Shown piece by piece: positions 56,625-64,000 of a stretch of 64,000 nt of DNA. The stretch is from positions 1-64,000 of the forward strand of contig CAZPAO010000005.1 in assembly GCA_964584665.1 (NCBI GenBank). Reading direction: 5' to 3'. Made by a program: the position numbers and the translations under genes. The stretch comes from DASUBN01 sp964584665 (GTDB taxonomy: Bacteria > Pseudomonadota > Gammaproteobacteria > Natronospirales > REEB76). Each line of letters begins with the position of its first letter. The stretch's first letter is position 1. A model generated the notes under the pieces. It was not told the DNA's origin. It ran no database searches and was given only the letters and a program-made list of their open reading frames with translations.

Positions 56625-58676
56625 ATGAAGCGATTCGCATTCCTGTTGGCGGTGGTGCTGCCCTTGGCAGTCCACGCGGACGACGGCACCGAGCTAGGGA
56701 CGGTGACGGTCACGGACAGCCGCGCGCCGGTGCCGCTCGGCATGCTGGCGGACAACACCACACGCGTGGACGCGCAGAGCCTGACGCTGCTGTCCGAGAC
56801 GCATCCGGCCCAGATATTCAGCCTCATCCCGGGAGCCTGGGTGACGGCGGGCGGCGGCCAGGAGAGCCTGATGGGCCTGCGCTCTCCGCTCTTCACCGGG
56901 CAAGGCGCCTGCGGCGCATTCCTGCTGCTGGAAGACGGCATACCCATCCAGCCGGCGGGGTTCTGCAACGTCAACGCGCTGTTCGAACTCAACACCGAGC
57001 AGGCGGCGGCGGTGGAGGTGATCCGCGGTCCGGGCTCCGTGCTCTACGGCGGCGACGCGCTGCACGGCATCGTCAACGTGCTGACCCGCGCGCCGGACAG
57101 CCTGCCTGCCGACAGCGTAAGCGTGGAACTCGGCAGCCACCGCTATACCCGCGTCGAGACCAGCGTCGGCGACTGGGACGGTACCGCAGGCTGGCGCATG
57201 AGCGCCAACGCCGCCCACGACGGCGGGTTCCGTGCGGACTCCGGCTTCGACCAGCAGAAACTGGACCTGCGCTACGACAAGAGCGAAGGCCCGGCGACCG
57301 CCGAGACCTTGCTGGCGTTCACCAATCTGAACCAGGACACCGCCGGATACATATTCGGCCAGAATGCCTACCAGGATGAGTCCTTGAGCGATGGGAACCT
57401 CACTCCCGGCGCCTACCGGGACGCCCGCAGCTGGCTGCTGGCGCAGCGCTGGGAGTTCCTGTTCGGCGATAACCGCGAGATGGACTTCACGCCCTATGTG
57501 CGCCGCAACACCCAGGCCTTCGTGCAGCATTTCCTGCCCGGCGAACCGGTGGAGGACGATGCGCAGGACAGCGTGGGATGGCAATTCGCCTGGCGTGACC
57601 GGCCCGGCATCGATACCCAGGCGATCTACGGCCTCGACGGCGAGTACGTGCACGGCACCTTGCTCGAATTCCAGCCGGATCCCCTCGCCAGCAACCCGAG
57701 CCGCCAACAGGGCCTGCACTACGACTATGCGGCGGACAGCCGCACCCTCGCCGCCTACGCAGACTTCAACCATGCCTTCACGCCGCGTTGGATCCTGGAC
57801 GGTGGTCTACGCGTGGAAGGCGTGCGCTACAGTTACGTCAACTTCCTGCCGGCGGGCGACACCCAGGCGGATGGCACGCCCTGCGCCGGCGGTCCCTGCC
57901 TCTTCAACCGGCCCGCGGACCGCAGCGACCAGTTCATCAACCTCATGCCCAAGGCAGGCTTGAGCTGGCTCATCACCACGGCACAGACCGCTTACGTGAA
58001 GGTCGGGCGCGGAGCCCGGGCGCCGGAGGCGCCGGAACTCTATTCCCTGCAGTCGCAGCAGACCACGACGGACCTCCACTCCGAGACCCTGGACGACTAT
58101 GAGTTGGGTTGGCGCGGCAGGTCAGGCGCCTTGGCCTGGGACACGGACGTCTACAGCATGCTCAAGGATCACTTCATCTTCCGCGACGCCAACGGTTTCA
58201 ACGTCAGCGATGGCCGCACCCGCCACCGGGGCATCGAGTTCTCCGCCTCCTTCGCGTTCAGCCCCCAGTGGACGCTGCTGCTGGACGGCAGCTACGCCAT
58301 CCACAGCTATGCATTCTCAGCCGTGCTGGCACAAGGCAACAGCATCACCTACGGGGACGACATGAAGTACGCGCCGCGCACGCTCGGCGCCGCGCGGCTG
58401 CGCTGGGAACCCGCGGCGGAGACCACGTTGGAAGCTGAATACCAGCACGTGGGCGGCTACTGGCTGGACGAGTCCAACACTCACCGCTACGGCGGCCATG
58501 ACCTCGTGAACGTATATGCGCGCCGGGGCATCGGCGGCGGCTGGGCGCTGTCCTTCCGCATCATAAACGCAGCGGATACGGCCTATGCGGAACGGGCCGA
58601 CTACAGCTTCGGGAACTACCGGTATTTCCCCGGCGACAGGCGTACGTATTTTGCTGGGATAGAGAAGGCCTGGTAG
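56625..58676 (+). CDS. TonB-dependent receptor, co-operonic with the PQQ dehydrogenase
   Basis: 683 residues: signal peptide (about 1-18), TonB-box-like GTVTVTDSRAP, a plug domain (about 40-150; LRSPLFTGQG, VIRGPGSVLYGGDALHGIVNV), then a 22-strand-type barrel ending in an aromatic residue (KAW). Three bases separate it from the dehydrogenase stop, a strong functional link. Barrel specificity cannot be read; import of the cofactor PQQ, of a sugar or acid substrate, or of a metal are all possible. A hairpin terminator follows. Confidence 0.9.
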   Translation: MKRFAFLLAVVLPLAVHADDGTELGTVTVTDSRAPVPLGMLADNTTRVDAQSLTLLSETHPAQIFSLIPGAWVTAGGGQESLMGLRSPLFTGQGACGAFLLLEDGIPIQPAGFCNVNALFELNTEQAAAVEVIRGPGSVLYGGDALHGIVNVLTRAPDSLPADSVSVELGSHRYTRVETSVGDWDGTAGWRMSANAAHDGGFRADSGFDQQKLDLRYDKSEGPATAETLLAFTNLNQDTAGYIFGQNAYQDESLSDGNLTPGAYRDARSWLLAQRWEFLFGDNREMDFTPYVRRNTQAFVQHFLPGEPVEDDAQDSVGWQFAWRDRPGIDTQAIYGLDGEYVHGTLLEFQPDPLASNPSRQQGLHYDYAADSRTLAAYADFNHAFTPRWILDGGLRVEGVRYSYVNFLPAGDTQADGTPCAGGPCLFNRPADRSDQFINLMPKAGLSWLITTAQTAYVKVGRGARAPEAPELYSLQSQQTTTDLHSETLDDYELGWRGRSGALAWDTDVYSMLKDHFIFRDANGFNVSDGRTRHRGIEFSASFAFSPQWTLLLDGSYAIHSYAFSAVLAQGNSITYGDDMKYAPRTLGAARLRWEPAAETTLEAEYQHVGGYWLDESNTHRYGGHDLVNVYARRGIGGGWALSFRIINAADTAYAERADYSFGNYRYFPGDRRTYFAGIEKAW

Positions 58677-58682
58677 AAATGA

Positions 58683-58707
58683 GAAGGGGCCTTGCGGCCC
58701 CTTCTTG
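58683..58707. terminator. hairpin terminator between the TonB receptor and dsbA
   Basis: GAAGGGGCC (58683-58691), loop TTGC, GGCCCCTTC (58696-58704), TTG. A perfect 9-bp stem with a short T run; it lies between convergent genes. Confidence 0.7.
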
Positions 58708-58726
58708 CATCACATGATCTGAAGAC

Positions 58727-59386
58727 TTACTTGTGCTTGCCGCCGCTGGCCGGGGCCTGTTCCCGGGCCACCAGGAACTGCACGCACTTCATGATGTCGG
58801 CCGGGGCCATCTGGTAGCCGGCGCCGGTCTTCCACTTGCCGTTGATGATGATGGTGGGCACGCCCTGTACCTGGTAGCGCTCGCCCAGCTGCTGGGCCTG
58901 GGCCAGGCGCGACTGCACGCCGAATGAGTTCCAGGTGGAATCGAAGTCGGCCGGTTTCACGCCGAACTTCCCGAAGAAGCTGCGGATCGCGTCCTTGTCG
59001 CTGCGCAGCTCACCCTGGTTGTCCAGGTGGATGGCGTTGAAGAAAGGCTCGCGGATCTTCTCGCCGACGCCGAGGATGTCGGCGGTGATGGTGGCCTGGG
59101 CGTCCACGTAGAACTCGGAATCCTTCATGGCGGCGGGGACGCGCTTGAACACCACGCTGGCGGGCTTGTTCTTCTCCCACACCTCGACGTAGGGCTCGAG
59201 GGCGAAGCAGTGCGGGCAGCCGTACCAGTAGAACTCGATGACCTCCACCTGGCCGGGCTTCACATCCGTGGCCTGGGCCGGGTTCACGGCTTCGTAGTTC
59301 ACGCCTTCCGTGAAGCTGGTCATGTCGGCCGAGGCCGCAGCGGAGAGCAGCATCAGGACGGGTATCAGCAGCCAGCGCATCTTCAT
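58727..59386 (-). CDS. dsbA: thiol:disulfide interchange protein DsbA
   Basis: 219 residues with a signal peptide (about 1-20). The active-site motif is Cys57-Pro-His-Cys60, the cis-Pro loop is GVPTI. DsbA oxidises cysteines of periplasmic proteins. It is one of two tandem dsbA genes; the upstream copy has the same Cys numbering. The order dsbA-dsbA-cytochrome c4-engB is that of pseudomonads and xanthomonads, except that the gene is doubled. Confidence 0.93.
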   Translation of the reverse strand: MKMRWLLIPVLMLLSAAASADMTSFTEGVNYEAVNPAQATDVKPGQVEVIEFYWYGCPHCFALEPYVEVWEKNKPASVVFKRVPAAMKDSEFYVDAQATITADILGVGEKIREPFFNAIHLDNQGELRSDKDAIRSFFGKFGVKPADFDSTWNSFGVQSRLAQAQQLGERYQVQGVPTIIINGKWKTGAGYQMAPADIMKCVQFLVAREQAPASGGKHK

Positions 59387-59408
59387 TGGGATACCTCTGT
59401 GTATACGT

Positions 59409-60065
59409 TTACTTGGCGGCGGCCGGCATGGCTGCCTGCTCTTGGACGACGAGCTGGTTCACCACCAGCATGATCTGGGAATAGGGCACGCCGAAGTCGC
59501 CGCCGGTGATCCATTTGCCGTTCACCACCAGGGTCGGCACGCCGAACAGCATCAGGCCGTAGCGCTCCGCCAGCACGTTGGCCTGGGCGATCTTGGCATC
59601 CACGGTGGGAGAGCTCCAGATGCTCTCGAACTTCCTTGGGTCCACGCCGAACTGCTTCACATAGAAGCGCTCGAAATCCGCCTCGCTCTGCATCACGTCG
59701 TGGTTCTGGTGGATCTCGTCGAAGGTCGCCTTGTGGGACTTCTCGAGTATGCCGAGCGCCTCGGCGGTGTAGTAGGCGCGGGCCGCCGGTTCCCACTCCG
59801 GCTGCAGGATCGCCGGCACGCGTTTCAGCACCACGTTGGCGGGCTTGCTGCGCTCCCAGGCCTCGAGGTAGGGCTCGAGGGCGTTGCAGTGCGGGCAGCC
59901 GTACCAGAAGAAGTCCAACACCTCGACCTGGCCGGGGTTGGTGGAGACGGGCTGGGTGGGCAGCACCGCCTGATAGTTCACGCCGAGCTTATAGGCCGCG
60001 TCCGCGGACGCGGTGGCGCTCGAAGCCAGCAGCAGCAGGGATGCCAGGAAGCTGAAGAGTCTCAT
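59409..60065 (-). CDS. DsbA-type thiol:disulfide interchange protein, tandem paralogue
   Basis: 218 residues from the ATG at 60065, with a signal peptide (about 1-22). The active site is again Cys57-Pro-His-Cys60 and the cis-Pro loop is GVPTL. The redox motif is unchanged, but the substrate-binding surface differs from the downstream copy (for instance the loops around 75-120). It lies 22 bases ahead of the second dsbA and 56 bases after cytochrome c4. The 18-codon upstream extension is not supported by a ribosome site. Confidence 0.9.
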   Translation of the reverse strand: MRLFSFLASLLLLASSATASADAAYKLGVNYQAVLPTQPVSTNPGQVEVLDFFWYGCPHCNALEPYLEAWERSKPANVVLKRVPAILQPEWEPAARAYYTAEALGILEKSHKATFDEIHQNHDVMQSEADFERFYVKQFGVDPRKFESIWSSPTVDAKIAQANVLAERYGLMLFGVPTLVVNGKWITGGDFGVPYSQIMLVVNQLVVQEQAAMPAAAK

Positions 60066-60121
60066 GCCGACCTCGTGGGACTGGGGGGTAGTAACGCGCG
60101 AGGCCGTGGCCCGGTGCACCG

Positions 60122-60748
60122 TCAGGGCTGGGGCTTGGCGGCGTGCAGGCCCTCGATGTAGCTCCCCACCGCCTGCATCTCGGCCGGGCTCAGGCGCGAG
60201 GCGATGGTCTCCATCATCTTATTCGGGTCGGTGGTGCGGGTGCCGGCGGCGTAGTTCTGCAGCTGCGTCACCACGTAGGCGGAATGCTGGCCGCTCAGGG
60301 ACGGCACCTTCATGGAGAAGTTGCCGGAACCATCGGGGCTGTGGCAGGCCGCGCAGGCCGGCACGTTCTCGGCCTTGTTGCCGTTGCGGTAGAGCTGCTC
60401 ACCCTGCTTCACCTGGCCGGCCTCCGCCTCGCCCACCTGGAGGGTCTGGCTGGAGAAGTAGGCGGCGAGGTCCTGGATGTCCTGATCGGAGAGGCCCTTG
60501 GCCTGACCCGACATGATGGCGTTCTCGCGCTTGCCGGACTTGAAGTTGTTGAGCTGCGCCTGGATGTAGCTCGCGTTCTGGCCGGCGAGCTTGGGGAACT
60601 GGGCGCCGGTGCTGTTGCCGTCCGCGCCGTGGCAGGCGCCGCAGACCGCGGCCTTGCCCTTGCCGGCGGCGGCATCGCCATCGGCCTGGACTTGCAGGGC
60701 GGCGCCGGCGGCAGCCAGGACCAGGGCGATCGTCAGGAACTTCTTCAT
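60122..60748 (-). CDS. diheme cytochrome c4
   Basis: 208 residues: signal peptide (about 1-22), two cytochrome c domains with heme motifs CGACH (36-40) and CAACH (132-136), and axial methionines in NAIMSGQAKGL and NKMMETIA. Cytochrome c4 passes electrons to terminal oxidases. The ATG at 60748 follows AAGGAG. A longer in-frame extension upstream is non-coding. It diverges from engB with 134 bases between starts. Confidence 0.94.
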   Translation of the reverse strand: MKKFLTIALVLAAAGAALQVQADGDAAAGKGKAAVCGACHGADGNSTGAQFPKLAGQNASYIQAQLNNFKSGKRENAIMSGQAKGLSDQDIQDLAAYFSSQTLQVGEAEAGQVKQGEQLYRNGNKAENVPACAACHSPDGSGNFSMKVPSLSGQHSAYVVTQLQNYAAGTRTTDPNKMMETIASRLSPAEMQAVGSYIEGLHAAKPQP

Positions 60749-60882
60749 GGGCACAGCTCCTTGGGGCTGTCGGGGCATGGGGTCCTGCGGGTCGAGGCCC
60801 GGAAAATACCGGCTGCAAGCGTCCCGCGGGTGAGCCCTGGATTTTACACTAGGGGCCGACACCCCCTCCACCCAAGGCCCCC

Positions 60883-61488
60883 ATGCGCCTCGATTTCCGC
60901 AACATGCGCTTCCTCACCAGCGGCGCCGCTTTGAGCGGCCTGCCCGCGGACACGGGGCGGGAGGTGGCCTTCGCCGGGCGTTCCAACGCCGGCAAATCCA
61001 GCGCCCTGAACGCCATCACCGGGGTCTCGGGCCTGGCGCGGGTCAGCAAGACCCCCGGCCGGACCCGGCTCCTGAACCTCTTCGGCATGGACGGCGACCT
61101 GCGTTTCATGGACCTGCCGGGCTATGGCTACGCCAAGGTGCCGGAGGCGGAACGTCTGAAGTGGGGCCAGTTGGTGGAGAGTTATCTCAGCGCCCGGCAG
61201 AGCCTTGCCGGCCTCATCCTGGTGATGGACATCCGCCATCCCCTCATGGACTTCGATCGCCAGCTACTGGGGTTCGCCGGTCCGCTGGAACTGCCGGTGC
61301 ACGTCTTGCTCTCGAAGGCCGACAAGCTCGGTCGCGGCGCCGCCATGAAGACCTTGGCCGAGACCCAGAAAGGCCTCAGGGGTTGGGGCACGGCCCAGCT
61401 CTTCTCCGCCCATTCTGGCCAGGGCGTGGAAGAGGCGCAGAAGCTCCTGGCCGAATGGCTGACGGGACCGGACGAAAGAGAAAAATAA
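60883..61488 (+). CDS. engB: ribosome biogenesis GTP-binding protein EngB (YihA/YsxC)
   Basis: 201 residues. G1 is GRSNAGKS at 32-39, G2 TPGRTRLLN, G3 DLPGYGYAKV, and G4 LSKADKL. EngB is an essential GTPase that helps assemble the 50S subunit. A TACACT about 35 bases upstream may be its -10 element. Its stop overlaps the T tract of the minus-strand terminator of the small RNA described next. Confidence 0.96.
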   Translation: MRLDFRNMRFLTSGAALSGLPADTGREVAFAGRSNAGKSSALNAITGVSGLARVSKTPGRTRLLNLFGMDGDLRFMDLPGYGYAKVPEAERLKWGQLVESYLSARQSLAGLILVMDIRHPLMDFDRQLLGFAGPLELPVHVLLSKADKLGRGAAMKTLAETQKGLRGWGTAQLFSAHSGQGVEEAQKLLAEWLTGPDEREK

Positions 61489-61519
61489 CCCCGGCGCCAA
61501 AAGGGGGAAAACGCCGGGG
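61481..61519 (-). terminator. rho-independent terminator of the small RNA
   Basis: On the minus strand CCCCGGCG (61519-61512), a C-rich loop, CGCCGGGG (61496-61489) and TTATTTTT. The stem is 8 bp or more. It terminates minus-strand transcription from the intergenic region; the plus strand has no T tract. Confidence 0.85.
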
Positions 61520-61690
61520 TTATAAGAGCTACACCCGGCTTGGGGAGACCGGCTGTAGGGTTCCGCCCATGGGAGACGGGCGGGGTGAACACCATTGCGG
61601 TGTTCATAGAGTAAGACCCGCGAGACGGCTTTTTCGTTCCATCTAAACAACAAAAATTTTGTATCCCCTTGTAACAGCTGAGGGGTACCA
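61481..61690 (-). ncRNA. candidate small RNA with C-rich hairpin loops (sX13/Spot 42/ErsA locus)
   Basis: Between engB and polA, where E. coli has Spot 42, Pseudomonas ErsA and Xanthomonas sX13 as I recall it. On the minus strand the region folds into consecutive hairpins: TGAACACC/GGTGTTCA (61586-61606), CCGCCC/GGGCGG (61563-61583), CTACA-x-CCGG/CCGGxTGTAG (61529-61558) and the terminator stem. Their loops read GTCTCCCAT, TCTCCCCAAG and TTTTCCCCCTTTT: repeated CUCCC motifs, like the C-rich loops described for sX13, which can pair with ribosome-binding sites. The 5' end is uncertain: a CATAAT box (61700-61695) suggests a start near 61688, but a shorter RNA is possible. Confidence 0.7.
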
Positions 61691-61782
61691 TCTGATTATG
61701 AGTTAATTATCCGGTTGATTAATTAATGCACACAGGATATCCACAAGCCAGAATGGCCGGAATTTGAGCATTTTCGTTGAGG
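61691..61782. other. AT-rich spacer between the small RNA and the palindromic repeat
   Basis: About 90 bases containing TTAATTAAT-type AT-rich sequence and a CATAAT box on the minus strand, fitting a promoter for the small RNA. No gene is seen. Confidence 0.45.
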
Positions 61783-61874
61783 CTAGGTGTCACAGAAGCG
61801 TGACGAGCGAAGGTAGAGAGCGAGCCGGACTGCAACGAAGCTATGCCGAGCGCAGTAGCTTCTGTGATGCCTAG
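61783..61874. repeat. palindromic intergenic repeat, copy 2
   Basis: Left arm CTAGGTGTCACAGAAGC (61783-61799) pairs with GCTTCTGTGATGCCTAG (61858-61874) at 15 of 17 positions. Inside, GAGCGAAG and GAGCGCAG face each other. It matches copy 1 at 23314-23443 in the flanks next to the arms and in the GACTGC...CGAAGC middle, but its centre is about 35 bases shorter. Like copy 1 it lies between convergent genes, and its right arm holds the TAG stop of polA. Confidence 0.72.
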
Positions 61875-64000
61875 TGAGCTTCCTGCCAGTTGGAGCCTGT
61901 CCCCACATCCACTACGAGCGGCACTTTGAGCTTGGCCGCCGCTTCCATGATGCGCGGCACTTCCTTCTGGATGAGCGGCAGTGCGCCCTGCTCCACCTCG
62001 AACACCAGCTCGTCGTGCACCTGCATGACCATGCGGGCCTTGGCGCCGCTCTCCTTGAGCCAGCGCTGCACCTCGATCATGGCGCGCTTGATGATGTCGG
62101 CGGCGGTGCCCTGCATGGGCGCGTTCACCGCGGCGCGCTCGGCGTACTGGCGCACCTGCTGGTTCTTGGACTTGATGTCCGGGAGATAGAGGCGCCGGCC
62201 GAACACCGTCTCCACGTAGCCCTGCTCACGCGCCTGCAGCCGCGTCTCATCCATGAACTGCTTCACGCCCGGATAACGCTTGAAGTAGAGGTCCACGTAG
62301 TCCTGCGCCTCGCCGCGGCCGATGCCGAGCTGCTTGGCGAGGCCGAAGGCCGACATGCCGTAGATGAGCCCGAAGTTGATGGCCTTGGCGGCGCGGCGGC
62401 GTTCGTCACTCACGGCATCAGGTTTCAGGTCGAACACTTCCGCCGCGGTGGCTCGGTGGATGTCCATGCCCTCGGCGAAGGCCTTGAGCAGGCCGGCGTC
62501 GCCCGAGAGGTGCGCCATGATGCGCAGCTCGATCTGGGAGTAGTCGGCGGCCAGCAATATCTGGCCCTTGGGCGCGATGAAGGCCTGGCGGATGCGCCGG
62601 CCCTCCTCGGTGCGCACCGGGATGTTCTGCAGGTTGGGATCCGTGGAAGAAAGCCGGCCCGTGGCTGCCACCGCCTGATGATAGGAGGTGTGCACGCGTC
62701 CGGTCTTGGGGTTCACCTGTTCCGGCAGCCGGTCGGTGTAGGTGGATTTCAGCTTGTTGAGGCCGCGGTACTCCAGGATCACCCGCGGCAGCTCGTACTC
62801 ATCCGCCAACTCCTCCAGCACGTCTTCCGCGGTGGAAGGCTGGCCGCTGGCGGTCTTGCGCACCACCGGGATCTCCATCTTCTCGAACAGGATGGCCTGC
62901 AGCTGCTTGGGCGAATCCAGGTTGAAGGGTCCGCCCGCCAGGGTCTGCGCCTTCTCCTGCAGCGTGGCGAGCTTCTTCGTGATCTCGTCGCTCTGCACTT
63001 TCAACATGGCTATGTCTATCAATACGCCCGAGTGCTCCATCTCCAGCAGCACCGGCACCAGCGGCATCTCGATCTCGTCGAACACCTTCTTGAGCGCGGG
63101 GACCGCGCGCAGCCGCGGCCAGATGGCCTGGTGCAGGCGCAGGGTCACGTCCGCGTCCTCCGCCGCGTACTTGGCCGCGTCCTCGATGCGTACCTCATCG
63201 AAGCCGATCTGCTTCGCGCCCTTGCCCGCCACGTCCTCGTAATGGATGGTCTTGTAGTCGAGGTACTTCTCAGCCAGCGAATCCATGTCGTGGCGGCTCG
63301 CCACGCTGTCCAGCACGTAGGACTCCAGCATGGAGTCGTAGCGCATGCCGGCGAGGGCGATGCCGTGGTTGGCGAGCACATGGGCGTCGTACTTGATGTG
63401 GTGCCCGAGTTTCTGCTTCTTCGGGTCTTCCAGGATGGGTTTGAGGCGCTTCAGCACCGCGTCCCGGTCGAGCTGCGGGGGCGCATCGGGGTAGCGGTGC
63501 GCCAGGGGCACGTAGGCCGCTTCGCCGGACTTCACCGCGAAGGACACGCCCACGATCTCGGCCTTCATGTAGTCGAGGCTGGTGGTCTCGGTGTCGAAGG
63601 CGATGAGTTCGGCGGCTTCCAGCTTCGCCACCCAGGCGTCCAGATCTTTCTGCTCCAGCACCGCCGTGTATTCACCGGCTCGCTGCGGCGCGGGAGCGGG
63701 CTTCACCGCCGGCACCGCCACGTCGGCCTTGCGGTGTGGCTCCTCGCCGCCCTCGTCCAGGGCCTTCAGCCAGCTCTTGAAGCCGAAGCGGGTGTACAGC
63801 TCCCGCAGCCGCTCCTGGTCCGGCGCGCGCATGGCGAGATCCGTGGGGCCAAGCGGCAACTCCACGTCGCAGTGGATGGTGGCGAGCTTGCGCGAGAGGA
63901 AGGCCGCATCCTTGTGCTGCGCCAGTTTCGGCGCGAGCTGCTTGGCACCGCGCATCGGCACCGCGGCCACCTCATCGAGGCGCGCATACAGCGCTTCGAG
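61871..64000 (-). CDS. polA: DNA polymerase I, 5' end beyond the window
   Basis: The C-terminal 709 residues are visible; the coding frame stays open to base 64000, so the first codons and the 5' nuclease domain lie outside. The 3'-5' proofreading domain has the metal-binding AFDTETTS, so it should be active. Polymerase motifs A (ADYSQIELR), B (RRAAKAINFGLIYGMSAFG) and C (VHDELVFE) are all present. The stop lies in the right arm of the palindromic repeat. PolA fills gaps in Okazaki fragments and repair patches. Confidence 0.96.
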   Translation of the reverse strand, partial: LEALYARLDEVAAVPMRGAKQLAPKLAQHKDAAFLSRKLATIHCDVELPLGPTDLAMRAPDQERLRELYTRFGFKSWLKALDEGGEEPHRKADVAVPAVKPAPAPQRAGEYTAVLEQKDLDAWVAKLEAAELIAFDTETTSLDYMKAEIVGVSFAVKSGEAAYVPLAHRYPDAPPQLDRDAVLKRLKPILEDPKKQKLGHHIKYDAHVLANHGIALAGMRYDSMLESYVLDSVASRHDMDSLAEKYLDYKTIHYEDVAGKGAKQIGFDEVRIEDAAKYAAEDADVTLRLHQAIWPRLRAVPALKKVFDEIEMPLVPVLLEMEHSGVLIDIAMLKVQSDEITKKLATLQEKAQTLAGGPFNLDSPKQLQAILFEKMEIPVVRKTASGQPSTAEDVLEELADEYELPRVILEYRGLNKLKSTYTDRLPEQVNPKTGRVHTSYHQAVAATGRLSSTDPNLQNIPVRTEEGRRIRQAFIAPKGQILLAADYSQIELRIMAHLSGDAGLLKAFAEGMDIHRATAAEVFDLKPDAVSDERRRAAKAINFGLIYGMSAFGLAKQLGIGRGEAQDYVDLYFKRYPGVKQFMDETRLQAREQGYVETVFGRRLYLPDIKSKNQQVRQYAERAAVNAPMQGTAADIIKRAMIEVQRWLKESGAKARMVMQVHDELVFEVEQGALPLIQKEVPRIMEAAAKLKVPLVVDVGTGSNWQEAH

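Overview
The window is high-GC chromosome from a gammaproteobacterium, most likely of the Lysobacterales (Xanthomonadales) or Nevskiales type. Four gene neighbourhoods point that way: a xanthomonadin/aryl-polyene-type pigment cluster, dapF-DUF484-xerC, algZ-algR-hemC-hemD-hemX-hemY, and polA / small RNA / engB / cytochrome c4 / dsbA. The taxonomic call is an inference from gene order and families. Both window ends cut genes: an aromatic amino acid ammonia-lyase at the left and polA at the right.

Layout. 1-6083 (minus): the proximal part of an aryl-polyene operon in tight, mostly overlapping order: ketoacyl-synthase-like protein, acyltransferase, ACP, AMP-ligase, dehydratase, glycosyltransferase/acyltransferase fusion, ammonia-lyase. 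6180-8946: a PAP2 phosphatase diverging from fabV and a MipA/OmpV porin-like protein. 8950-12183 (minus): DUF971, xerC, DUF484, dapF and a CoA-binding protein. 12209-18029 (minus): heme genes hemCDXY behind the AlgZ/AlgR two-component pair. 18090-24693: an exported VCBS-repeat protein with a GlyGly-CTERM-like tail, a 3-hydroxyisobutyrate-dehydrogenase-like enzyme overlapping speA, divergent speE, and a P-II protein followed by two DUF4124 proteins. 24831-36376: ubiK, comM, an S10 peptidase, an M13-family protein that has lost its zinc motif, a GNAT enzyme, a MocR regulator, a GIY-YIG protein, two unknown proteins and rep.

36405-46123 is an accessory block with visibly lower GC: an orphan GspC-like protein, a long AT-richer intergenic stretch, a small secreted protein, and a 2600-residue secreted SpvB/TcdB/RHS protein whose C-terminus has a lipase-like Ser-Asp-His arrangement and no adjacent immunity gene. 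It ends in a symmetrical bidirectional terminator.

46139-64000: a c5-type cytochrome, tRNA-Arg(CCG) with a 24-base duplication of its 3' end 173 bases downstream, a PadR/HAAS membrane module behind an AT-rich repeated operator, an arsenate reductase, a sortilin-like propeller protein, a membrane-bound LytTR regulator, a propeller protein, a PQQ dehydrogenase directly followed by a TonB-dependent receptor, tandem dsbA genes, cytochrome c4, engB, a structured C-rich-loop small RNA, and polA.

Points most worth follow-up: the giant SpvB/RHS protein and its small secreted companion; the small RNA between engB and polA; a two-copy palindromic repeat family, each copy lying between convergent genes and supplying a stop codon; the inactive M13 homologue; the PQQ dehydrogenase/TonB receptor pair; and the tRNA-end duplication.
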